From: WOZL01 sp041678645
Lineage (GTDB): Bacteria > Patescibacteriota > Dojkabacteria > SC72
DNA: 9,038 nt
Assembly: GCA_041678645.1 (NCBI GenBank)
Contig: JBAYNT010000024.1
Span: 1-9,038, forward strand
Reading direction: 5' to 3'
Position numbers and translations under genes: made by a program. A model generated the notes under the pieces. The model ran no database searches and was not told the DNA's origin. It was given only the letters and a program-made list of their open reading frames with translations. Positions 1 to 6,071 of the stretch are shown here, piece by piece. The stretch's first letter is position 1. The number at the start of each line of letters is the position of its first letter.

Positions 1-1095
1 AACAGTGAAGCCCATAATGTTGATACAGAGAATGAAGCGAAAAGATACTATCTTGACGGTGAGGAAGGTACTGTTTGCGTAAAGGATAGCAATAAATGTT
101 ATAAAGGTATTGATACTAGGAACAACCTCCAACCTTCTACGCAAGTGGCCGCAGTATTTTGTCTTCAAAATAACGACTCAAGTCTTAAACTAGATCGGGA
201 GAATCCTTTAATAAGCCTCTTGAACCAAAGAGGTATAGGAGAAGTTTTAGCAGAAAATAACAAGGAAGATACAGTTGGTTATATAATCGATCCTCAAACG
301 GGTATGATTTCTGATATAGATCCTGGATCCTACCTCATTGAATATAACAATGAGCATTATGCATTTGAGATTAGGGATTATGAGCTTGAAAATAATGAGG
401 GCTCTGTGCTAATTTATATAGATAAGGACGATAATGGAGAGTATAATAGCGAGACAGACCTAAAAATCAGTGATATAGCCTCAGAAATAAGTGTCATAGC
501 CTTAAATGCAGAGCATAAATATAGCTTAACAGAGGGTTTTAACTTCGTATCTTTCCCATTCCTAGTATCAGGTGCGGAGTATAGAACAGCCGCAGGTTTA
601 CTTAAAAAACTAAATGAAGTATACAATAACTCTCTCTACTCAATCTCCAAATTCGATGGTGGGCAATGGAAAATCGTTGGTGAAAATGTACAACTATATG
701 ATAACAACGACTTCCAATTACTCCCAGGAGTAGGATATATGATTAAAGCTAAAAGGGATATCAATATAAGTATTTTAGGACAACCAGTACAATTCGAAAG
801 CGAATCAGATACTGCTCCGATATACTTTAGTCAAGGATGGAACCTAATAAGCCTATACGGAACAAAAGTTAAATCATATACAGCTAAATCCCTAATAGAA
901 GGTATTAATGCGGACAATTTTAAAGCAGACAATGTAACCAAATGGGCTAAAGATAAACAAATGTATGAAGGATTTCAATTAGAAAACAAAGAAGAATATG
1001 GATTTGATTACCCCTTAAATAAATTAGAATCATACTTTGTGAGAATTACCCAAGGGAAAGGTAATTGGCAACCGTCGTTAAGTGGTAATAACTAA
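1..1095 (+). CDS. Secreted surface protein, C-terminal part, with two 'GWNLIS'-type beta modules (5' end outside window)
   Basis: The frame is open from base 1, so the gene begins upstream; the GTG at 145 is internal and there is no reason to start there. The visible 364 residues are rich in Asp, Asn, Ser and aromatic residues, as in extracellular beta proteins. A DKDDNGEYN loop near base 421 resembles a calcium-binding loop of EF-hand or SdrD-B type. Two related modules follow, starting with GFNFVSFPF (base 535) and GWNLISLYG (base 835). Each runs through a Lys/Trp stretch (QWKIVG; KWAKDK) to an aromatic strand (GYMIKAK; SYFVRIT). Similar 'GWNLIS' modules occur in secreted multidomain bacterial proteins. 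There is no C-terminal LPXTG motif or membrane helix, so any anchor must be N-terminal and out of view. Three cysteines lie in the first 55 visible residues. The function is probably cell-surface binding or structural; no enzyme motif is visible. The reading frame is certain, the role is not. Confidence 0.85.
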   Translation, partial: NSEAHNVDTENEAKRYYLDGEEGTVCVKDSNKCYKGIDTRNNLQPSTQVAAVFCLQNNDSSLKLDRENPLISLLNQRGIGEVLAENNKEDTVGYIIDPQTGMISDIDPGSYLIEYNNEHYAFEIRDYELENNEGSVLIYIDKDDNGEYNSETDLKISDIASEISVIALNAEHKYSLTEGFNFVSFPFLVSGAEYRTAAGLLKKLNEVYNNSLYSISKFDGGQWKIVGENVQLYDNNDFQLLPGVGYMIKAKRDINISILGQPVQFESESDTAPIYFSQGWNLISLYGTKVKSYTAKSLIEGINADNFKADNVTKWAKDKQMYEGFQLENKEEYGFDYPLNKLESYFVRITQGKGNWQPSLSGNN

Positions 1096-1140
1096 GGATA
1101 TCTGTTATTCTTAAACATATAAATTAAAACATTTGAAGCT

Positions 1141-1434
1141 ATGTTAGATACAATACCTGCTATATACTGGATGATAATAATAGGCGTGCCTGTAGCATTC
1201 TTTACTTTTATATTATTCCAAATAGGAATGTTTATAAAAGACTCTAGAGGTATAGTAACAGAAACAAAAGAGACCTTAAGAAAAACAAACAAAATATTAG
1301 AAGATGCACAAGAGATAGTTGGTACCGCTAAAGGTACAGTACACGAACTAAACCAAGCTATAGTTACCCCTATTAGAAGTATAAGTACTGCACTCTCTGC
1401 TGTATCTGCATTTATATCAGGAGTTAAAAAGTAA
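1141..1434 (+). CDS. Small one-pass membrane protein with coiled-coil-like tail (DUF948-like)
   Basis: This 97-residue protein has one hydrophobic helix at about residues 8-32, followed by a helical, charged stretch at about 34-75 with hydrophobic residues spaced as in a coiled coil. It ends in an amphipathic Ser/Ala-rich segment (about 76-95) and a basic KK. The layout matches DUF948-type proteins, which are short, membrane-anchored and of unknown biochemical function, but sequence support by eye is weak. The predicted topology is a short outside N-terminus and a cytosolic tail, by the positive-inside rule. It starts 45 bases after the surface-protein gene and 104 bases before the FN3 gene. 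No Shine-Dalgarno sequence precedes the ATG; a TATAAA at 1118-1123 could be a -10 element, but no -35 box is visible. It may organise or anchor a membrane complex with its neighbours; that is speculation. Confidence 0.75.
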   Translation: MLDTIPAIYWMIIIGVPVAFFTFILFQIGMFIKDSRGIVTETKETLRKTNKILEDAQEIVGTAKGTVHELNQAIVTPIRSISTALSAVSAFISGVKK

Positions 1435-1441
1435 CTAAGAG

Positions 1442-1479
1442 AAGGTATAAGTTTTATCTTACAAATAATGTCTTTTTTT
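1442..1479 (+). terminator. Possible weak intrinsic terminator after the small membrane protein
   Basis: AAGGTA (1442-1447) can pair with TATCTT (1455-1460), with one G-U pair and a 7-base loop. A run of seven T lies at 1473-1479 within a pyrimidine-rich tract reaching to about 1509. The stem is AT-rich and sits 12 bases before the T run, so it is far from an ideal terminator. TAAGA (1436-1440) with TCTTA (1457-1461) is a competing fold. Its position between two genes, just ahead of a good promoter, is the main support. Confidence 0.25.
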
Positions 1480-1503
1480 GCTTTTCTTTTGCTCTATTTC
1501 CAT

Positions 1504-1532
1504 TTGTCTAAACCACAAAGACAGGGTAATAT
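1504..1532 (+). promoter_or_regulatory. Sigma70-like promoter of the FN3 protein gene
   Basis: TTGTCT (1504-1509) and TAATAT (1527-1532) are separated by exactly 17 bases, each matching four of six consensus positions. Only six bases separate the -10 element from the ATG at 1539. Transcription would therefore start at or next to the start codon, giving a leaderless mRNA. An AGGG at 1523-1526 is 12 bases from the ATG, too far for a normal Shine-Dalgarno sequence, and would lie upstream of that transcription start. Confidence 0.5.
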
Positions 1533-1538
1533 AGAGTA

Positions 1539-3134
1539 ATGTACTTAACGCCTTACCAAAAGAAACAACTAACAATTGTAATAATACTACTCATAGGTAT
1601 ACCACTAACCCTCTTTGGCATACATAAAGCAGTGCAACTATTCATCAGCGCTGCAGGAGATACTCAGCCAAGAAACATTGTTGTAGCAAACGTCACGACC
1701 AACTCCATTACAGTAACATGGACTACCGAAAGTAAACAGACAGGCTCAGTAGTGTCTATACTAAACGGCTCTAAAAGTGGTACGGTTACTGACAAGCGAG
1801 GGAGCTCTAAAAGATATACTCACTATACGGAGCTTAAAAACTTAGAGCCAGGGACCAAATATGAGTTTAAGATAATATCTGGAGGAGAAGAATACAGTGG
1901 AACCGATGGTCATGATTTTAGTTTCACTACAGCAAATATAACTACAGATACTCCTGTACCTAAACCAATACATGGGCATCTAGAAGATAACAAAGGAAAT
2001 GATGTATTAATATATGCCTTACCAAAAGATAAAAGTACCTACCCTGTAGCTACAATACCTTCAGAGAATGGTAACTGGCTACTAGACCTATCTTCATTAA
2101 GAAAAGTCTCAGATAAGAGTCTATCTGTAATCTCCAATTCGACCGAACTTGTTATAATAGCCTCATCTGCTGTTGATAGTGGTGGGATTGTCCAAGGTAC
2201 ACACGGCAACATATTTGATTCTAGTGGGAAATTAACCGAGACCCTTATATCAAGCGGTACTCAATATGACACATACATTGGTAACGAATCTAAACTCATA
2301 GCTAAAGAAGAAACACCTGTAGATTCGGAAGAAGAGAAACCATATGTGCCCCCTATAGTTAAAGAGCCAGAAGAAGAGGAACCATTTGATAGGGATTACG
2401 AATTAAGAACAGATTTAGTATGGATCAATTTAGTGTCCTCTGATGGCTCCACTTCTTCCACACCAGACAGTTACGGAGTAGATACAGTAATGATTACTAA
2501 TCTTACCGATGTAGGCTTTTCAGTACTATGGTTCTCACAACAGAAAGAAACAGGGCATATCATGTATGGTACTAGTCAAAAAGGTCTTCCTGATAGGGGT
2601 AGGGATGAAAGAGATGGCATATCTTCTCAGGATAAATACTATTTACACAGTATAGAAGTTACACAACTAGAGCCAGAAACCAAGTACTATTTTAAGATAT
2701 ATTCTGGGGAGCAAATCTATGAGGAAACTTTCGAAGTTACAACTTTTAAGACTCAAGCAACCCCCCCACAGTTTGAAACAATATCAGGCATAGCTAAAGC
2801 AGAGGATTATCAGAGTATGGCTGTAATAGCGACGTTTGTGGATAAAGATGAGGTGGGTTCAACAGGAGAAAGTCTCCCTATATCAACACTGGTAGACAGC
2901 AAAGGCTCCTGGATATTAACAACAGGTGCTGCTAGAGATCAACAAGGGGGATATTTCACTAAAAGTAGTAATGACGTAGTTAGATTTAAGCCTATCTATT
3001 TAACAAAACCCTCAACTATCGAAATGACTTTTGGCGAAGCAACTACGGGTGAAGTTCGACTTACATTAAGTGATAGTAAGGCGACTTTTACTAAAATACC
3101 AAGGCTTTCAGACTACGGTATTTTGCCTCATTAA
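1539..3134 (+). CDS. Membrane-anchored FN3-domain surface protein with a duplicated two-domain unit
   Basis: The 531-residue protein has an N-terminal anchor helix (about 9-28, after a KK pair), with the rest outside the cell. The ectodomain is a duplicated pair. FN3 domain 1 (about 44-131) shows the core Trp in TVTWTT and the LEPGTKYEFKI strand. A second beta module (about 142-210) follows. An acidic, proline-containing linker (about 256-288) leads to FN3 domain 2 (about 312-403, with SVLWFS and LEPETKYYFKI) and another beta module (about 411-520). The two beta modules share the pattern P-[VI]-[AS]-T followed seven residues later by G-x-W-[LI]-L, like carboxypeptidase-regulatory-type folds. 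There are no cysteines and no enzyme motif. FN3 proteins of this kind usually act in adhesion or as structural surface parts. Its neighbourhood with a T4SS-like operon suggests an envelope or contact role, which is inference. No competing upstream start is needed; the ATG sits just behind a promoter. Confidence 0.88.
   Translation: MYLTPYQKKQLTIVIILLIGIPLTLFGIHKAVQLFISAAGDTQPRNIVVANVTTNSITVTWTTESKQTGSVVSILNGSKSGTVTDKRGSSKRYTHYTELKNLEPGTKYEFKIISGGEEYSGTDGHDFSFTTANITTDTPVPKPIHGHLEDNKGNDVLIYALPKDKSTYPVATIPSENGNWLLDLSSLRKVSDKSLSVISNSTELVIIASSAVDSGGIVQGTHGNIFDSSGKLTETLISSGTQYDTYIGNESKLIAKEETPVDSEEEKPYVPPIVKEPEEEEPFDRDYELRTDLVWINLVSSDGSTSSTPDSYGVDTVMITNLTDVGFSVLWFSQQKETGHIMYGTSQKGLPDRGRDERDGISSQDKYYLHSIEVTQLEPETKYYFKIYSGEQIYEETFEVTTFKTQATPPQFETISGIAKAEDYQSMAVIATFVDKDEVGSTGESLPISTLVDSKGSWILTTGAARDQQGGYFTKSSNDVVRFKPIYLTKPSTIEMTFGEATTGEVRLTLSDSKATFTKIPRLSDYGILPH
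2761..2767 (+). repeat. C7 homopolymer inside the FN3 gene
   Basis: Seven consecutive C residues interrupt AT-rich coding sequence at the joint between FN3 domain 2 and the last beta module (Thr-Pro-Pro, about residues 408-410). The frame is intact as given. A one-base slip would change or remove the C-terminal module. Confidence 0.9.
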
Positions 3135-3138
3135 GTTG

Positions 3139-3159
3139 TTGATTAGTCATATTAATCAA
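3139..3159. repeat. Inverted repeat TTGATTA-N7-TAATCAA overlapping the -35 box (operator candidate)
   Basis: Perfect 7-base arms at 3139-3145 and 3153-3159 flank a 7-base centre. The left arm contains the -35 hexamer and the right arm lies in the promoter spacer, where a dimeric repressor could block RNA polymerase. As RNA it could form a hairpin extended by G-U pairs, but no U run follows, so a terminator is unlikely. AT-rich palindromes arise easily by chance. Confidence 0.4.
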
Positions 3160-3167
3160 TGTATATT
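3139..3167 (+). promoter_or_regulatory. Sigma70-like promoter of the cysteine-rich protein gene
   Basis: TTGATT (3139-3144), a 17-base spacer and TATATT (3162-3167) give four of six and five of six consensus matches. This is the best promoter in the window. The -10 element ends five bases before the ATG at 3173, which implies a leaderless transcript or one with a leader of only a base or two. The -35 box is part of an inverted repeat. Confidence 0.6.
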
Positions 3168-3172
3168 GTAAT

Positions 3173-4549
3173 ATGTCTGAGAAGATCCATAGGAAAAAGA
3201 TAATAGTGATGTTTACTGCTCTGTCGCTGTTTGCATATCTGTCTGCAAAGAAACTAGGAGGCATTTCTGTCGAGAATAAGGAAACGGTGAGTAACCAATA
3301 TTCTATAGAGCAAAAGGCGGTTTCTCCAGCAAATGAGAGAGAGTTAGTCCAAGATGTTTTCTACGAGGTAGATGCAAACTTAGATCCTGTTAAGCAAATC
3401 TTCCCAGGTACGGTACTAGCTGCTAGTGAAGGTAGTGGAGAATGTCGAACAACTGACGATTTAGTATATAGCTCAAAAAAGATTTGTTCTATACCCATTA
3501 CCCTTACTGAGGACTTCGGAAGAAGGTCAGTACAGCCATCTGAAGGAGAATTAATAAGTAGGGATGCCAGTATTAGGTTGGTTAGTGTGGTTGTCCCACC
3601 TTTGCTTAGTGGCTCTCCAACAATGGACTCTTCAGTTAAGCAAATCTATAAAGATGAAGAAAATGATAAATACCACTGGACTCTAAAGCCTGCGGGAGAG
3701 ATGGTAAGTGAAAATGTTGTTGCGGGGACAGTATCCTATCCAGGAGACACAAAAACCAAAGAGATATTAGATAAGGCAAATGAAAATAAGACTCAACCCT
3801 TTGCTCTAACATATGGGGTACAGGCAGGAGAAAATGCAAGTGGTGGAGGTAAAACCGATTTTACCGTGTCTGAATACCATACAAATGATTGTATTGAGGA
3901 TTGTGATAACTCACCTAATCCCACGCCTGAAAAGTATTTAAAGACTTCTACTATCCTCGCCCAATCTAAGAACTACCCAACGTACTATGAGAAGCAGGTA
4001 TCTGAAGAAACTGATGATAGTATAGGAGATTGTGAAGAATCTGATTCCCAATTCCTTACGATGGATTTGAAAGGAGAAGCTTCAAGAGGCTGTACTCCAA
4101 GTTTTAAGCAGGTTGTTCTTAGTTTTTTCAAGAAAATAAAAAATCTATTCGACGCCCAAAGTTGCACCGTAGGGAGTGAGGTTGATGAGGGTTGCGTAAG
4201 CGTCTCTAGTATTGTAATCATAATGGAATCTCCATGGGGCACTAAGGTTGACTGCAGAGATAATGGGCAGTGTACTAATGAGTTCAACGAATTAAGAGAT
4301 GGTGATTTCAGATATCCAGGAGAAGGAAAGAATGGTAATGTTTATGTCGTAACAGATTGCGATGCATATATAGAGGGCTCTGGCACTCGCACTTTGAAAT
4401 GCGCCTGGGATATTGATTATATTGCTAAAGAGGTGGAGTTTCAGGCTAGTGACAACGTGCCAGGAGAAGAATATCCTGATACAATGGATTATGTAGGATT
4501 TCATGTCAAGGAATCTGGTACTAGAACTGACAAACCGATAGCGATGTAA
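3173..4549 (+). CDS. Cysteine-rich secreted or membrane-anchored protein of unknown function
   Basis: The 458-residue protein has a basic N-terminus (KIHRKK) and a hydrophobic stretch at about residues 10-25, a signal peptide or signal anchor. No other clear membrane helix is present. The ectodomain has 12 cysteines, an even number, at about 91, 105, 240, 244, 287, 307, 331, 341, 361, 367, 396 and 410. This suits disulfide bonding outside the cell. An amphipathic basic helix (about 311-326, FKQVVLSFFKKIKNLF) lies in the second half. The composition is acidic and rich in Ser, Thr, Gly and Asp, typical of extracellular proteins. I recognise no family. The gene has its own promoter and ends 28 bases before the VirB6-like gene, so it could be an accessory outer part of that apparatus, such as a pilin-like, adhesin or substrate protein; none of these is shown by the sequence. 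The stop is TAA and the start has no Shine-Dalgarno sequence. Confidence 0.85.
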   Translation: MSEKIHRKKIIVMFTALSLFAYLSAKKLGGISVENKETVSNQYSIEQKAVSPANERELVQDVFYEVDANLDPVKQIFPGTVLAASEGSGECRTTDDLVYSSKKICSIPITLTEDFGRRSVQPSEGELISRDASIRLVSVVVPPLLSGSPTMDSSVKQIYKDEENDKYHWTLKPAGEMVSENVVAGTVSYPGDTKTKEILDKANENKTQPFALTYGVQAGENASGGGKTDFTVSEYHTNDCIEDCDNSPNPTPEKYLKTSTILAQSKNYPTYYEKQVSEETDDSIGDCEESDSQFLTMDLKGEASRGCTPSFKQVVLSFFKKIKNLFDAQSCTVGSEVDEGCVSVSSIVIIMESPWGTKVDCRDNGQCTNEFNELRDGDFRYPGEGKNGNVYVVTDCDAYIEGSGTRTLKCAWDIDYIAKEVEFQASDNVPGEEYPDTMDYVGFHVKESGTRTDKPIAM

Positions 4550-4570
4550 ATTTATTTAAAATATTTTAAT
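4527..4570 (+). promoter_or_regulatory. Possible promoter of the T4SS-like operon
   Basis: There are two readings. CTGACA (4527-4532), inside the end of the upstream gene, is followed after 18 bases by TTTATT (4551-4556), giving a leader of about 15 bases. Alternatively TTTAAT (4565-4570) acts as a -10 element 7 bases before the ATG at 4578, as at the two promoters upstream, but without a visible -35 box. Neither is strong, and read-through from the upstream promoter is also possible. Confidence 0.3.
4556..4569. repeat. Perfect 14-base palindrome before the VirB6-like gene
   Basis: TTAAAATATTTTAA reads identically on both strands. It fills half of the 28-base gap and overlaps the possible -10 elements. 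It could be a regulator site or simply AT-rich spacer; it is too weak and lacks the T tail for a terminator. Confidence 0.4.
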
Positions 4571-4577
4571 CTGTCAA

Positions 4578-6065
4578 ATGAAAAAGTTTAACAAAACACT
4601 GTTTTTCTCCGTGCTGTTCATTACATTCTTCTTCCTGTCAAATAATAGCTATGCAGCTCAAGACGGGGCAGAAGATTCCCAAGAAGGTAAGATAAGGTTA
4701 GAATCCGCATACCAAAGCACAATCGAGAGCTGGAATATTGGTCAAGGAGCAACTGAAGCAGACGAATATAGTGCGCCTAGATCTGGCGCTGTCAGTACAG
4801 TATCTTTAGTAAATAATGCGCTGTTGACATTGGACCCCAGTATTTCTCCTAACTATGATAAAATGCTAGAGTCTGAAAATATAAGCTATGATGCCAAAAG
4901 AGGCTTCTTAGGGATGTCTGAAGATGGTGTATATGCTATGTATGAATCTCAACCTTTTGTTAATGTGTACGCACATTTGGCGGATGAATGGTTACCAGGG
5001 TATCAGGCATCGTCCACAATCTATGCAGCGCCATCTGGTTATGAGTCTTTAGTAAGTACTGGAATCTCAAGTATTTGGTCACAGGTAAGAAATATAACCT
5101 ATGTTTTCTTTATCCTTATTATGCTTGTAGTTGGCTTCATGATTATGTTTAGAAGCAAACTAGGAGGCCAAACTTTGGTTACTTTGGGAAATACCCTCCC
5201 TAACATTATACTTGCCCTGATAGGTGTTACCTTCAGTTTTGCAATAGCAGGAATTATTATAGATCTTGGTGGTGTTATCATGGCGATATTAGCAGATCTG
5301 TTCAACGGAATATTTGAGCAATCAAATGGTTATGCCGAAACAATTAAACTAGGAAGTATAGGGGACATTTTTAAGGCATTTGTACCTCAAGGCCTGTGGA
5401 ATGATATAAACCCACTAAACCTCTTCAAGAGTAATACTGGAGGTAAAGGATTATTAGGCCTACTAGGCGGGGCAGGTATAATAGCAACTATAATAGGTGC
5501 CTCTAATCCTGTTACTCTTGGCGCAGGTCTTATTGTCGGATTACCTCTATTACTCATAGTACTAGCAATTTTAGGAGTAGCTACTGTTGGAGTTTTCAAA
5601 GTATTTATAACCTTGGTAAAAGCTTATATAGGGATCCTCATTAGTGTCATAACAGGCCCATTGCAAATAGCAGTATCTGCTATGCCGGGTAAAAGTGCAA
5701 ACTTCATTAATTGGATGAAGGGAATATTAAGAAACGTTTTAATATATCCAATTGTTTTTGCGATACTTAATTTGCCGGGAGCCATATATTCTCTAAGCGG
5801 AGGTAAGCTATCTCTCCCCGGTCCAGAGAAACTCACACTATCAGAAAACAGCATGAACCTTTCTGTAGCTGAAGGAGGAGATTCTTGGAGCTCTCTGTTG
5901 ATAATGATTCTACAGATAATTGTACTTTTTCTAGCTTCCAATGCAGACAAATATGCTCAGGCTATAATTCCTCCTACAAGTTCTAAGGAGGCAGGTTTTG
6001 CCGCAGAGGGTGCGAAGAAAGCTCTTGGAGGTATTCCTCTTTTGGGCAAAATGTTAGCAAAGTAA
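4578..6065 (+). CDS. VirB6/TrbL-like polytopic inner-membrane protein of a T4SS-like system
   Basis: The 495-residue protein opens with a signal peptide (KK, a Phe/Leu-rich core at about 8-20, likely cleavage near SYA, residues 24-26). A soluble extracytoplasmic region of about 145 residues follows. Several membrane helices come next: about 172-191, 206-228, 230-247, 291-308, 313-345 (probably two), 350-366, 384-405 and 437-454. It ends in a soluble tail with NADKYAQAIIPP and a basic amphipathic end. A signal peptide, a soluble head and many helices with Gly-rich turns (GLLGLLGG) and a VKAYIGILISVITGP segment are what one sees in VirB6/TrbL-like channel proteins, which form the inner-membrane pore of type IV secretion systems. 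Family members are poorly conserved, so the call rests on architecture and context: an M23 peptidase gene starts 6 bases later. No cysteines. No Shine-Dalgarno sequence before the ATG. Another polytopic membrane family cannot be excluded. Confidence 0.75.
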   Translation: MKKFNKTLFFSVLFITFFFLSNNSYAAQDGAEDSQEGKIRLESAYQSTIESWNIGQGATEADEYSAPRSGAVSTVSLVNNALLTLDPSISPNYDKMLESENISYDAKRGFLGMSEDGVYAMYESQPFVNVYAHLADEWLPGYQASSTIYAAPSGYESLVSTGISSIWSQVRNITYVFFILIMLVVGFMIMFRSKLGGQTLVTLGNTLPNIILALIGVTFSFAIAGIIIDLGGVIMAILADLFNGIFEQSNGYAETIKLGSIGDIFKAFVPQGLWNDINPLNLFKSNTGGKGLLGLLGGAGIIATIIGASNPVTLGAGLIVGLPLLLIVLAILGVATVGVFKVFITLVKAYIGILISVITGPLQIAVSAMPGKSANFINWMKGILRNVLIYPIVFAILNLPGAIYSLSGGKLSLPGPEKLTLSENSMNLSVAEGGDSWSSLLIMILQIIVLFLASNADKYAQAIIPPTSSKEAGFAAEGAKKALGGIPLLGKMLAK

Positions 6066-6071
6066 TGATAT

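Noticed and set aside
145..147. GTG as the start of the first gene
   Set aside because: The same frame stays open back to base 1 with protein-like sequence, so this is an internal valine codon of a gene starting upstream.
1118..1123. TATAAA as promoter of the small membrane protein
   Set aside because: No -35-like hexamer is found at 16-18 bases upstream, so it is not listed as a feature.
3138..3161. Hairpin after the FN3 gene as a terminator
   Set aside because: The stem is AT-rich and no T run follows; its position over the -35 box fits an operator better.
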